Shown: positions 1 through 7,054, numbered from the stretch's first letter. The stretch is DNA of 64,000 nucleotides from Lachnospiraceae bacterium (GCA_028694115.1 JAQUUB010000001.1:1-64000); one strand, 5' to 3'. Translations and numbers: made by a program. Notes: generated by a model not told the origin, from the sequence alone.

Positions 1-228
1 GATCATATTTCTGCTAAAGAGCATACATCTGTTCCTTATGCAGTAGGGTATTTAGTTGAAAGACTTATAAAAGAATACTTAGCTCAACCTAAGCCTAAAC
101 CAATACCAGAAGAAACTTCTTTACCAGTAGAAATAGAAAAAACTCCAGTCCCTGAAAAAACACTAGTATGTAAGAGAGTTTGGTGGAAATTATTTCTTGG
201 TAAAACTTGCCACTGGGAATATAAATAA
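1..228 (+). CDS. C-terminal end of an unknown protein (5' end outside the window)
   Basis: Frame 1 is open from the first base to a TAA at 226-228, giving the last 75 residues of a protein. The visible part starts with a helical-looking segment (Tyr-Leu-Val-Glu-Arg-Leu-Ile-Lys-Glu-Tyr). A proline- and glutamate-rich linker with repeated Lys-Pro and Pro-Glu follows, then a short basic, Trp- and Cys-containing tail ending in Trp-Glu-Tyr-Lys. No family is recognised. It runs in the same direction as the phosphoesterase gene 13 bp downstream, so co-transcription is likely. The frame could be spurious, but the uninterrupted run and plausible composition support a real gene. Confidence 0.6.
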   Translation, partial: DHISAKEHTSVPYAVGYLVERLIKEYLAQPKPKPIPEETSLPVEIEKTPVPEKTLVCKRVWWKLFLGKTCHWEYK

Positions 229-241
229 ATAGAGTTCAAAT

Positions 242-961
242 ATGAAAATTTTATGTATTAGTGACACCCACATGAGTGGTATGCCGCTTCATCAGTATCC
301 AGATGCAGATATCTTAGTTCATGCTGGAGATGCTACATTTAGAGGAAGAATAGAAGAAGTAAAATTCTTTGCTAAAGAACTTAGTAAGCATTACAAAGAC
401 AGTCGTCACCATAAAGGATATCAGCAAATTATATTTGTTCCAGGTAATCATGACTTCTTATTCGAAACTCAGCCACGACTTGCTCGTGAAATAATGGCTG
501 AATATAATATTATTACATTAATAAATGAAGCTCACACTTATAATGGTATAAAGTTCTGGGGAAGTCCTACTTGCCCTCCTTTTCATAATTGGGCATTTTA
601 TAGAAACGATATTGAAAGATATGAGCTTTGGGAAACAATTCCTAATGATATAGATATTCTTATAACTCATGGACCTCCTAAATTTATGCGAGATGAAGTT
701 AGGGAATATATGAAAATAAAATATTGTGGTTGTGGAATGCTTGAACAGAAAGTTAAACAAATAAGACCGAAAGCACATATCTTTGGACACATACATGAAG
801 GTTATGGAGTAACAAAAGATGAACATACTCTATTTGTTAATGCTGCCATAATGGATGGAAGATATAAGCCTGAGAATAAACCAATCTTGATTGAAATAAA
901 TGACACAGAAGCGAACTATATTGGCAATATAAATGTTAATTTTAATATTAATAATTATTGA
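242..961 (+). CDS. Calcineurin-like metallophosphoesterase (MPPED/class III phosphodiesterase type)
   Basis: This 239-residue protein carries the complete two-metal phosphoesterase signature. Asp8-x-His10 lies in the first strand, Gly-Asp30 follows about 20 residues later, and GNHD is at residues 68-71. A His-Gly-Pro-Pro motif sits near the middle and Gly-His-Ile-His near the C-terminus. The order and spacing match the MPPED1/2-like subgroup, whose members hydrolyse phosphodiesters such as 2',3'-cyclic nucleotides. The substrate here cannot be read from sequence. Because rtcB and tRNAs lie downstream, a role in cyclic-phosphate RNA end or nucleotide processing is an attractive inference only. 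The ATG at 242 is the first in the frame and lies 13 bp after the previous stop. A perfect TTGACA box overlaps the stop codon. Confidence 0.88.
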   Translation: MKILCISDTHMSGMPLHQYPDADILVHAGDATFRGRIEEVKFFAKELSKHYKDSRHHKGYQQIIFVPGNHDFLFETQPRLAREIMAEYNIITLINEAHTYNGIKFWGSPTCPPFHNWAFYRNDIERYELWETIPNDIDILITHGPPKFMRDEVREYMKIKYCGCGMLEQKVKQIRPKAHIFGHIHEGYGVTKDEHTLFVNAAIMDGRYKPENKPILIEINDTEANYIGNINVNFNINNY

Positions 962-987
962 CAGAGAAGATACTTCTGAGTTAGGAT
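958..987 (+). promoter_or_regulatory. Candidate sigma70-type promoter for the tRNA cluster
   Basis: TTGACA at 958-963, a perfect -35 match, is followed after 18 bp by TAGGAT at 982-987 (4 of 6). The -35 box overlaps the stop codon of the phosphoesterase gene. It would start a transcript running into the leader, terminator and tRNA genes downstream. Inferred from sequence only. Confidence 0.45.
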
Positions 988-1110
988 TACAGAATACACA
1001 ACACAAGGAAATTTGTGCAAACAATTATTAGTAACATTATTGGCATGGGAATGATCATCGAGGTGATGGGCTAGAGTTGTATTGTGTAAAAGAGAAAGCA
1101 CTACTCCCCT
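962..1110 (+). other. Intergenic leader without a convincing gene
   Basis: About 150 bp between the phosphoesterase gene and a terminator. The only coding candidate is a 19-codon frame at 1015-1074 that starts with GTG 4 bp after AAGGAA. It would encode a hydrophobic peptide rich in Ile, Met and Gly. It is too short to call with confidence. The stretch may simply be a leader RNA made from the promoter at 958. Confidence 0.3.
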
Positions 1111-1138
1111 AAGCCTGACGAAAGTTGGGCTTTTTTTA
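1111..1138 (+). terminator. Rho-independent terminator
   Basis: A 9-bp stem (AAGCCTGAC with GTTGGGCTT, including two G-T pairs) closed by a GAAA tetraloop is followed directly by a run of seven T. It ends the transcription unit upstream of the first tRNA, or attenuates entry into the tRNA cluster. Confidence 0.85.
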
Positions 1139-1144
1139 TTTTGT

Positions 1145-1220
1145 GCTCGGTTCATATAACGGTTTATTATGCCACTCTGATACAGTGGTCATGGTTGTTC
1201 AATTCAACCACCGAGTACCA
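1145..1220 (+). tRNA. tRNA-Ile (GAT)
   Basis: The 7-bp acceptor stem is GCTCGGT with ACCGAGT (G-T first pair). The anticodon stem CCACT/AGTGG encloses loop CTGATAC, giving anticodon GAT. The T stem GGTTG/CAACC has loop TTCAATT. The discriminator is A and CCA is encoded. The D stem is weak (3 bp). Confidence 0.88.
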
Positions 1221-1231
1221 ATTTTTTAAAT

Positions 1232-1306
1232 TGCAGAATAGTGAAGTAGTTATCACACATGGCTCATAACCATGAATCATAGGTGCAAATCCTATTTCTG
1301 CAACCA
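1232..1306 (+). tRNA. tRNA with CAT anticodon (Met, or Ile-CAU)
   Basis: Acceptor TGCAGAA/TTCTGCA, anticodon stem CATGG/CCATG with loop CTCATAA, T stem ATAGG/CCTAT, A discriminator, encoded CCA. The first pair is T-A, so this is not a typical initiator tRNA, which has a C-A mismatch. Elongator Met or a lysidine-modified Ile tRNA cannot be told apart here. Confidence 0.87.
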
Positions 1307-1307
1307 T

Positions 1308-1381
1308 GCAAGTGTAGTTTAATGGTAAAACTCCTGCCTTCCAAGCAGGCGTCGAGGGTTCGATTCCCTCTACTTGCTCCA
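1308..1381 (+). tRNA. tRNA-Gly (TCC)
   Basis: Acceptor GCAAGTG pairs with TACTTGC, D stem GTTT/AAAC, anticodon stem CCTGC/GCAGG with loop CTTCCAA (anticodon TCC). The T arm is GAGGG-TTCGATT-CCCTC, with discriminator T and encoded CCA. One base separates it from the preceding tRNA, so the three are probably processed from one precursor. Confidence 0.93.
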
Positions 1382-1412
1382 TTTTAAATAAAATAAAACA
1401 TAAAGGAAGCAT

Positions 1413-2537
1413 ATGTTAGTCGATTTTGGAACTCTTTATAAGAAGAGTAAGTCTACAGGCAAGATTCAACAATGGTCTATTAGAGTAAATGGGGCGCTTA
1501 ATGCAGCTACAATTACTACTGTACATGGTGGAGTCGGAGAAAAACTCACAACAGACACAGAGCATATTACTGAAGGTAAGAACATTGGTCGTTCGAATGA
1601 GACAACACCATATGATCAAGCAGTATCTGAAGCTCAATCTAAGTATGATAAAAAACTAAAGAGTGGATATGTTAAAAATCAAGCAGCTGCTCAACAAGGT
1701 AAAGTAGATAAGATAATTAAAGGTGGAGTTGATCCACAGTTAGCTCATGCATTTAATAAACAAGGACATAAAATTAAATATCCTTGTGCCGCTCAGCCTA
1801 AGCTTGATGGCATTCGTTGTATCGCTACAAAGAAAGGTAATGATGTAACATTGTGGACAAGGACTCGTAAGCCAATTCTTAGCTGTCCTCATATCATCGC
1901 TGATATTCAAAAATACTTTAAAGATGTCGATATTGTATTAGATGGAGAACTATATAATCATTCAATGAAACGTGACTTTGAAAGAATTGTTTCAGCAGTA
2001 AGACAAGAATCACCAGTAGAAGATTCTAAACTAGTTGAGTTTCATATCTATGATGTTGTAGATACTAAAGGATTCGATAAACGTTTTCTTCCTATTGCTG
2101 AAAAGCTCTTAGGCAAAAATGCTGGATCACTAAAAGTAGTTAATACTTTCCTTCTCACTAATGACTTAACTTTTTCAACTAACTTTGAAAAGTTTATAGC
2201 TGAAGGTTATGAAGGAATGATGGTAAGAAATCTAGCAGGTGGTTATGAACATAAGCGTTCATATAATCTTCAAAAGGTTAAAGAGTTTGAAGATGAAGAA
2301 TTTGATATCCTTGATGTAATTGCTGGCAAAATGAATACTGTTATCTTTGTTTGTGAAACAGCACAAGGTGATAAGTTTGAAGCAACAATGAGCGGGGATA
2401 GAGAATACAATCAAAGATATCTTACAAACCGTAGACTATGGGAAGGTAAGAGACTAACAGTACAGTTCCAGGGACTTACAGGAGCTAGAAATGTTCCAAG
2501 GTTTCCAATAGGAAAATGCATAAGAGACTATGAATAA
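1413..2537 (+). CDS. ATP-dependent DNA ligase
   Basis: The 374-residue protein has the nucleotidyltransferase motifs in order. Motif I is K130-LDG-IR, where Lys130 is the residue expected to be adenylylated. Motif III is Asp177-Gly-Glu179, motif IV is EGMMVR around 267-272, and motif V has Lys288 and Lys290. A C-terminal OB-fold-like tail follows. The first ~90 residues resemble the WGR-like N-terminal extension seen on some phage ligases (conserved GKNIGRSN, QAVSEA and KKLKSGY elements) and may help DNA binding. It seals nicks in phage DNA during replication and repair. The start is supported by AAAGGAAG a few bases upstream. The stop overlaps the next gene (HNH) by 8 bp. It follows directly on the tRNA cluster. 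Confidence 0.93.
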   Translation: MLVDFGTLYKKSKSTGKIQQWSIRVNGALNAATITTVHGGVGEKLTTDTEHITEGKNIGRSNETTPYDQAVSEAQSKYDKKLKSGYVKNQAAAQQGKVDKIIKGGVDPQLAHAFNKQGHKIKYPCAAQPKLDGIRCIATKKGNDVTLWTRTRKPILSCPHIIADIQKYFKDVDIVLDGELYNHSMKRDFERIVSAVRQESPVEDSKLVEFHIYDVVDTKGFDKRFLPIAEKLLGKNAGSLKVVNTFLLTNDLTFSTNFEKFIAEGYEGMMVRNLAGGYEHKRSYNLQKVKEFEDEEFDILDVIAGKMNTVIFVCETAQGDKFEATMSGDREYNQRYLTNRRLWEGKRLTVQFQGLTGARNVPRFPIGKCIRDYE

Positions 2538-3009
2538 TTACAAATTTAGTTACACATGTACAGCATGTAGGAAAGAAATTTTTACAAAACGTAAAAATAA
2601 ATCTATCATTTGTCGTCCTTGTTTAGCTAGAAAAAATTTAGATAAAGCTTTAAAGGCGTCGAATAGAGTCACAACACTAAGAGAATATGAAGCAGTATAC
2701 AGAAGCTTTATTAGAACAGCAGCACATAAAGTTGAATTAACTTTCGATGACTTTAAAGAATATACTAAAATAGATGCTTGTTATTATTGCAATAACAAAA
2801 TAGTATGGAATAAAAAGTCAACAAGCAAGAATGGTAATGGCATTTATATGCGTTATAATTTAGATAGGAAGGACCCATCTAAAAACTATACAAAAGATAA
2901 TTGTGTTGTTTGTTGTCCTAAATGTAACAGAACTAAATTAGACAACTTTAATGCTGAAGAATTTTTACAAATAGTAAAATTAATAAAAAGCATTAGAGGA
3001 AAATGGTAA
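2530..3009 (+). CDS. HNH homing endonuclease (free-standing)
   Basis: The 159-residue protein has an N-terminal zinc-finger-like part (Cys-x2-Cys twice within residues 8-33). A C-terminal HNH-type nuclease core follows: CYYC, then the variant LDRKDPSKNYTKDNCV, then CCPKCN and a basic tail. This arrangement is typical of phage HNH nucleases that cut at a specific site and spread by homing. It starts inside the end of the ligase gene (8-bp overlap) and ends 5 bp before tRNA-Ser, so it looks inserted between them. The neighbouring ligase gene is intact. The target site cannot be deduced here. Confidence 0.85.
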   Translation: MNNYKFSYTCTACRKEIFTKRKNKSIICRPCLARKNLDKALKASNRVTTLREYEAVYRSFIRTAAHKVELTFDDFKEYTKIDACYYCNNKIVWNKKSTSKNGNGIYMRYNLDRKDPSKNYTKDNCVVCCPKCNRTKLDNFNAEEFLQIVKLIKSIRGKW

Positions 3010-3014
3010 TAATT

Positions 3015-3103
3015 GGAAAGCAAACTCGTCAGGGACGGGAGTCGCTTGCTAAGCGATATGTGCTCCTTAAGAGCATGAGGTTCGAGACCTCTGCTTTCCG
3101 CCA
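3015..3103 (+). tRNA. tRNA-Ser (GCT)
   Basis: Acceptor GGAAAGC/GCTTTCC with discriminator G and encoded CCA. The anticodon stem GTCGC/GCGAT encloses loop TTGCTAA (GCT). A long variable arm (stem TGCTC/GAGCA) identifies the class II serine type. The T arm is TGAGG-TTCGAGA-CCTCT. Confidence 0.92.
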
Positions 3104-3120
3104 TAATAAAAAAGGAAAAA

Positions 3121-3525
3121 ATGAAGGATTTATTTCATCAGCATTTGCTCTTGAGGGCATATGTAAGCCATCCTCCAGTCGAGGAAGAGATTCTTAATAA
3201 ATGGATGACTGAATTAGTGTCAGATATTGGAATGAAGGTAGTCGTCCCTGCGAAATCTAAATATGTTGATGCTGTAGGGAACGAAGGTCTTACAGGTTCA
3301 ATTAATATTGAAACATCTCATATGGCAATTCATATCTGGTCAAAACTAGAGCCAGCTAGAGTTGAAATGGATGTTTATAGCTGTGCATGTTTTGAGACTG
3401 AAACTATTTTAAAGAAGTTAAATGAATGGGGTCTTGAAAAATATCATGCAATGATGGTTGATAGGAATGATGATGAGTTTAAGGTTACATATCAATCAGA
3501 TGGATATGAAACTTATATAAAATAA
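3121..3525 (+). CDS. S-adenosylmethionine decarboxylase-like protein (SpeD/SpeH fold)
   Basis: This 134-residue protein aligns by eye with the small prokaryotic AdoMet decarboxylase proenzymes, which cleave themselves to form a pyruvoyl cofactor and supply decarboxylated SAM for spermidine synthesis. Visible counterparts are the block GSINIETSHMAIHIW, with the presumed pyruvoyl serine Ser66 followed by His67 and His71, and MDVYSCAC, with Cys88 or Cys90 as the proton donor. Canonical enzymes have Glu-Ser at the cleavage bond; here the order is Glu-Thr-Ser, so processing may differ. It sits alone between tRNA-Ser and rtcB with no spermidine synthase in view. It could alternatively be a non-decarboxylating relative. 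The ATG at 3121 follows an AAAAAGGAAAAA purine tract. Confidence 0.68.
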   Translation: MKDLFHQHLLLRAYVSHPPVEEEILNKWMTELVSDIGMKVVVPAKSKYVDAVGNEGLTGSINIETSHMAIHIWSKLEPARVEMDVYSCACFETETILKKLNEWGLEKYHAMMVDRNDDEFKVTYQSDGYETYIK

Positions 3526-3545
3526 TTTAAATAAAGGAGCTTTGT

Positions 3546-3763
3546 ATGCAAGTAGTACAAGCAGGAAAGATGCCAGTCAAAGTCTGGGTTAAAGATATTT
3601 CTGAAGTTGAACCACAAGCTATGGAACAACTTTATAGAGTATCTCGATTACCATTTATTTATAAATGGGTAGCATCAATGCCAGATGTTCACATGGGCAA
3701 AGGTGCAGCAGTTGGATCAGTTATTGCAGCCAAAGGCGCAGTAGTTCCAGCTCTAGTTGGGGT
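3546..3763 (+). CDS. rtcB: rtcB exon 1 (RNA-splicing ligase RtcB, N-terminal part)
   Basis: This exon encodes residues 1-72 and two bases of codon 73 of an RtcB ligase. Residues LPFIYKW, MPDVHMGKG and GSVIAAKGAVVPALVGV match the bacterial RtcB N-terminus. The reading frame then runs into intron sequence and stops after two codons (AAA GAA TAA). The break falls just before the conserved Asp-x-Gly-Cys metal-binding motif. The ATG has a good ribosome-binding site (AAAGGAG). The 3' boundary at 3763 is set by the intron's P1 helix. Splicing to 4485 restores a codon GTC (Val) and a 389-residue protein. Confidence 0.92.
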
Positions 3764-4484
3764 TAAAGAATAAATCGGCTCCAACATTAAAAAACTCGCT
3801 CAATTGCTGGAAAGCTAAGTCGAAAGATATGCCAATCAGCAGCCAGAAATTATAGAAATATAATTAAATGGTTCAGAGACTTGCATTATTTTAATAGGAA
3901 ATAATGCAGAATGTTCTTCAAAAGAGGATAGACATTGAATGCGGACTTATTTAATATATCTGCATGAAAAAAGAAAATCCTTTAATTGAATGTGCTTGTG
4001 GATGTGGTCAAAAATTAAAACTCTATGATGAACACTATAGAACTAGGAGTTTTATAAGTGGTCATAATGGTAGAAAATATAAAGACCCTAAGCAACACAA
4101 AAGAGAATGGAATTATAGAAATAAAGAACAAAAACAGATCTATAAAAGGAAACGTCTTCATAAAATAAAATCAGATTTTATTTTAGATAAAGGCGGAGAA
4201 TGTAGTCATTGTAAGATTAAATATAATTTTAAAAATGCAGCTATATTTGATTTTCATCATATAGATCCAAAAGAAAAAGAATATAATTTAGGTCAAGGTA
4301 CTGTCAATAAAATTAAGCTTTCAGTACTTAAAGAAGAACTTAAAAAATGTATTCTAATCTGTTCTAATTGTCATAGATTAATTCATTCTTCAGAATATTA
4401 ACACGGCGAGCCTGTCTTAGAGTCTATTAACTCTTTAAGGACAGTGAAGGTATAGTCCACGCATATAGAAATATATGATTAACG
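3764..4484 (+). ncRNA. Group I intron interrupting rtcB
   Basis: This 721-nt segment separates the two rtcB exons. Exon end 3756-3763 (GTTGGGGT) pairs over 8 bp with internal guide 3778-3785 (GCTCCAAC), placing a U-G pair exactly at the 5' splice site. The bases just upstream of the guide, 3774-3777 (ATCG), pair with the first four bases of exon 2, 4485-4488 (CGAT), as P10. The last intron base is G4484. P7-like strands are GACT at 3878-3881 and AGTC at 4454-4457, the latter in the S-element-like GGTATAGTCC. A 9-bp hairpin lies at 3883-3907 and a P9-like hairpin at about 4411-4443. An HNH ORF sits in the middle. The subgroup is probably IA, judged by eye. Confidence 0.92.
3964..4401 (+). CDS. 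Intron-encoded HNH endonuclease
   Basis: The 145-residue ORF lies wholly inside the rtcB group I intron. It has an N-terminal Cys-rich segment (CACGCGQ), a basic helical region near residues 45-70, and an HNH core. The core has CSHC at about 80, FDFHHIDP with the catalytic histidines, and CSNCHRLIH near the end. By analogy with other intron HNH proteins it would cut intron-less rtcB genes and drive intron homing. The ATG at 3964 has no strong ribosome-binding site, as is common for intron ORFs. The ORF interrupts the ribozyme between the P8-like hairpin and the P9/P7 3' part, so the core is intact around it. Confidence 0.88.
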   Translation: MKKENPLIECACGCGQKLKLYDEHYRTRSFISGHNGRKYKDPKQHKREWNYRNKEQKQIYKRKRLHKIKSDFILDKGGECSHCKIKYNFKNAAIFDFHHIDPKEKEYNLGQGTVNKIKLSVLKEELKKCILICSNCHRLIHSSEY

Positions 4485-5436
4485 CGATATTGGATGCGGA
4501 ATGTTAGCAGCGAAGCTAAATATTAAAGCATCTGATCTTCCTGAATCTCTTACACAACTTCGTTTAGCTATTGAGTCTCGTGTGCCAGTAGGCCAGAACT
4601 CTCATGACTCAATGAAAAATCCTAACTTAGATCCAAAAGATCTTACGGTTTTTAACGACTTAAGATCAGAAGTACTAACCCGCGTTGGTACTCAAATAGG
4701 AACATTAGGTGGTGGCAACCATTTTATTGAACTTTGTTTAGATGAAAACCAAGATGTATGGCTTATGCTTCACTCTGGCTCACGAAACATTGGAAAAGAA
4801 GTTGCTGAGAAACATATTTCAAAAGCTAAACAGTTAATGAAAGATATGTTTATAAGTCTTGAAGATCCTGATCTAGCTTATTTCGTACAAGGTAAAGCTG
4901 AATATCAGAACTACCTTAATGATGTATTATGGTGTCAGACTTGGGCAAGAAATAATAGACTTAAAATGTTTGATGAAGTACTTGCTGTTATTCAGAAAGA
5001 GCTAGTTGGCAAGAACGTAAAACTAGACGGCGCGATTACTTCATGTCACCATAACTATGTATCTATCGAGAATCATTACGGAGAAAACGTAATCGTAACT
5101 CGTAAAGGTGCAGTATCCGCTAAGGAAGGTGAGTGGGGAATTATTCCAGGTTCTATGGGTACAAAATCTTACATTGTCGTAGGTAAAGGAAACAAGGAAT
5201 CATTCTGTTCATGCTCCCATGGAGCGGGTCGAGTAATGTCTCGTTCAAAAGCTAAAGAATTTTTTACAGTTGAAGATCTCAGAAAACAAACTGAAGGTGT
5301 AGAGTGCCGTAAAGATGCTGGGACTATTGATGAAATTCCAGGAGCTTACAAAGATATTGACGAAGTTATGGCTAATCAAGTAGATTTGGTAGATATTAAG
5401 CATACACTAAAACAAGTCTTATGTGTCAAGGGCTAG
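4485..5436 (+). CDS. rtcB: rtcB exon 2 (RNA-splicing ligase RtcB, catalytic part)
   Basis: Exon 2 starts with the last base of codon 73 and immediately encodes Asp-Ile-Gly-Cys, the metal-binding motif. It then encodes GGGNHFIE, SCHHNYV and CSCSHGAGR, whose His is the guanylylated residue. It ends in CVKG exactly as bacterial RtcB does. RtcB joins 2',3'-cyclic phosphate or 3'-phosphate RNA ends to 5'-OH ends using GTP and Mn2+. The spliced protein of 389 residues is slightly shorter than E. coli RtcB (408). Beside a phage tRNA array it plausibly repairs tRNAs cleaved by host anticodon nucleases, the role Pnkp and RNA ligase 1 play in T4. No archease gene is visible. Confidence 0.95.
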
Positions 5437-5437
5437 T

Positions 5438-5767
5438 ATGAAGAATGGAGATTGGAGAATTAATAGATCACCATCAATGACTTATGAAGCAAAGAAAGAA
5501 TTTTACAAGAATAAAAGACTTGAAGTGATAAATGCTTTAGGCGATAAATGTTGTAGATGTAATTTCGATGACTTAAGAGTGTTGCAAATTGATCATATTA
5601 ATGGTGGAGGTTCGCAAGAACGTAAAACTAAATCCGGTACTTCATATCTTTATCATGTCTTAAAAAACTTATCTAAATATCAATTACTATGTGCTAACTG
5701 CAACTGGATAAAAAGATACGAAGAAGATCCTCCACAAATTGGTAACAGACAACCGCTTAAGGGTTAG
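5438..5767 (+). CDS. HNH endonuclease downstream of rtcB
   Basis: A short HNH nuclease: CCRC near residue 37, the core QIDHINGGG with the catalytic His, and CANC near residue 90. ATG 5438 is preceded by AAGGG at a normal distance and follows the rtcB stop by 1 bp. An in-frame GTG at 5423 would add five residues and overlap rtcB. The protein is about 109 residues, a common size for free-standing phage HNH proteins. RtcB is complete at its C-terminus, so this is not a second intron ORF. Two HNH genes therefore flank or occupy the same host gene. Confidence 0.82.
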   Translation: MKNGDWRINRSPSMTYEAKKEFYKNKRLEVINALGDKCCRCNFDDLRVLQIDHINGGGSQERKTKSGTSYLYHVLKNLSKYQLLCANCNWIKRYEEDPPQIGNRQPLKG

Positions 5768-5807
5768 ACATTACCATTTAGGCCATAACTAATTAAATGT
5801 TAAAATT

Positions 5808-5828
5808 CTCCTGGGAAGACCTAGGAGG
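5808..5828 (+). promoter_or_regulatory. Hairpin sequestering a ribosome-binding site
   Basis: CTCCTGGG (5808-5815) pairs with CCTAGGAG (5820-5827) over 8 bp with a 4-base loop. The strong Shine-Dalgarno AGGAGG at 5823-5828 lies inside the 3' arm, 4 bases before the ATG at 5833. Translation of the papain-like gene is therefore likely to depend on melting of this hairpin. Confidence 0.6.
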
Positions 5829-5832
5829 TTTT

Positions 5833-6498
5833 ATGTTTAAAAAGCTATGGCTTAAATTTTTAATGTGGATGATGCAGCGTACATTCTTTCATTTTATAGT
5901 AATGAAGATTGTTCCGTATCTCCGCTTCTCTGTTTATTATTCGAAACCATCTAATAAGAAGTATCCTACATGGGGACCTCTTGCTTATAAGGGTTATCAG
6001 ATTCTTCAACCTGGGGATCTGATCTTTAGTCTTGATGCAAAAAAACTTCTTACATTTGTTATCGGTAAGGCAACTGCAGATAGCGATCCATCTTTGTATC
6101 CATTTGTTCCGGCTCATGCCGCCTTATGTGTAGCTAAAGATAGTGACTTTGAAGTAGCAGAGATGACACATCATAATTACACTAAATCTACATGGATGGA
6201 CGTATGCAGTGAAGCTACTAGAGTAGTTATTGCTCGCTGTGAAGACTTTGATCAATCTTATATTGATAATGTTCTTATTCCTACTTGCCTATCATTTGAA
6301 GATAAAAAGTATGATGTGAAATTTATTCAAGGTATTGACGAACTTGCATGCTCTGAAATGGTATATTTCTCAGATGCAGAACATAGACTTAATGTTAAAC
6401 TTGAACCTATAATGGGTTTAGATCCATACATAAGTCCAGTAGGATTATTGAATGCTAAGAACTGTAAAGTTGTTTGGGATTCTGACTTAGAGGAATAA
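5833..6498 (+). CDS. Permuted papain-like protein (YiiX/NlpC-P60 type)
   Basis: Counting from ATG 5833, the protein has 221 residues. A hydrophobic, aromatic N-terminus (residues 5-35) may be a membrane anchor. The sequence QPGDLIF at 59-65, PAHAALCV with His95, and ACSEMVYFSD with Cys173 follow. His before Cys, with PGD-LI ahead of the His, is the circularly permuted NlpC/P60 arrangement of the YiiX/YebB group. Members cleave peptide, amide or thioester bonds; here a cell-wall or lysis role is only inferred, from the neighbouring lysin-like gene. The start is chosen because AGGAGG precedes it. An upstream in-frame ATG at 5797 lacks such a site and would read through the hairpin. Confidence 0.7.
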   Translation: MFKKLWLKFLMWMMQRTFFHFIVMKIVPYLRFSVYYSKPSNKKYPTWGPLAYKGYQILQPGDLIFSLDAKKLLTFVIGKATADSDPSLYPFVPAHAALCVAKDSDFEVAEMTHHNYTKSTWMDVCSEATRVVIARCEDFDQSYIDNVLIPTCLSFEDKKYDVKFIQGIDELACSEMVYFSDAEHRLNVKLEPIMGLDPYISPVGLLNAKNCKVVWDSDLEE

Positions 6499-6500
6499 GT

Positions 6501-6617
6501 ATGAAAAATTTAATTTGTCTAGTAGCTGTAACATTAATATTGTTCTCTCTAAACAAGGATCATTTTAATGGAAATGAAAATAATACAAATTTTATTAAAG
6601 TAGAAATATTAAAATAG
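6501..6617 (+). CDS. Small membrane or secreted peptide
   Basis: A 38-codon frame starts 2 bp after the previous stop, behind AGAGGAATAAGT, which contains a usable GAGG site. Residues 4-17 are strongly hydrophobic and follow a lysine-asparagine start. The rest is polar and Asn-rich. This is the profile of a single membrane span or an uncleaved signal. Its place between two papain-like genes suggests a lysis accessory such as a small holin- or spanin-like peptide, but nothing in the sequence proves this. It overlaps the ribosome-binding site of the next gene, consistent with coupling. Confidence 0.55.
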   Translation: MKNLICLVAVTLILFSLNKDHFNGNENNTNFIKVEILK

Positions 6618-6625
6618 GAGAGAAA

Positions 6626-7054
6626 ATGTCAAAACCAAAGCATTATCAAATTGCTGAAAAATATATTGGACTAAAAGAAATTGAAGGGCCTAAGCATAAT
6701 GAAACTATTGTTAATTTTCATAAAAGAATTTCCGGCACGGCTCATCCTGATGAGACATCTTGGTGTGCTGCCTTTGTAGGCTGCTGTCTACTTGATGCTG
6801 GACTTCCTTCTAGTGGATCCTTAGCAGCTCGTTCATATCAAAAATATGGTGATCCTGCTCTTAAGCCACAGATTGGCGACATTGTTGTCTTTACAAGAGG
6901 CAATAAAAATAGCTGGCAAGGCCATGTTGGATTCTATGCTGGCGAAAAAGGTGATTACATCATGGTACTAGGTGGGAACCAAGGTAACCAGGTATGTGTT
7001 CGCGCTTATCCAAAATCTCGCCTCCTTGCTACTCGTAGAGCACCTAAGGTTTAA
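6626..7054 (+). CDS. Papain-like peptidoglycan hydrolase (endolysin candidate)
   Basis: The 142-residue protein fits the TIGR02594/CHAP-like group of phage and secreted cell-wall hydrolases. SWCAAFVG carries nucleophile Cys47, GSLAARSY follows, then IGDIVVF at 83-89, WQGHVGFY with His100, and LGGNQGN with Asn118 as third residue. All three catalytic positions are present. The domain fills the protein; there is no signal peptide and no separate wall-binding domain. It would cleave the peptide part of peptidoglycan at lysis, needing a holin or similar for release. A GGAG Shine-Dalgarno precedes the ATG. A terminator hairpin overlaps its stop codon, so it ends a short operon with the two genes upstream. 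Confidence 0.82.
   Translation: MSKPKHYQIAEKYIGLKEIEGPKHNETIVNFHKRISGTAHPDETSWCAAFVGCCLLDAGLPSSGSLAARSYQKYGDPALKPQIGDIVVFTRGNKNSWQGHVGFYAGEKGDYIMVLGGNQGNQVCVRAYPKSRLLATRRAPKV

Noticed and set aside
220..227. TATAAATA, identical to the T4 late-promoter core
   Set aside because: It lies at the end of a coding frame in AT-rich sequence, and other virion genes in the window do not show this box upstream, so it is probably chance.
1167..1412. Minus-strand frame across the tRNA-Ile, Met and Gly genes
   Set aside because: Antisense to clear tRNA genes. Phrases such as EGIEPSTPAWKAG are the well-known translation of tRNA complements.
3003..3197. Plus-strand frame over tRNA-Ser and the start of the SAM-decarboxylase-like gene
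   Set aside because: It translates the tRNA and competes with a better-supported gene in another frame.
5423..5437. GTG start for the HNH gene after rtcB
   Set aside because: It would lie inside rtcB. ATG 5438 has AAGGG at a suitable distance.
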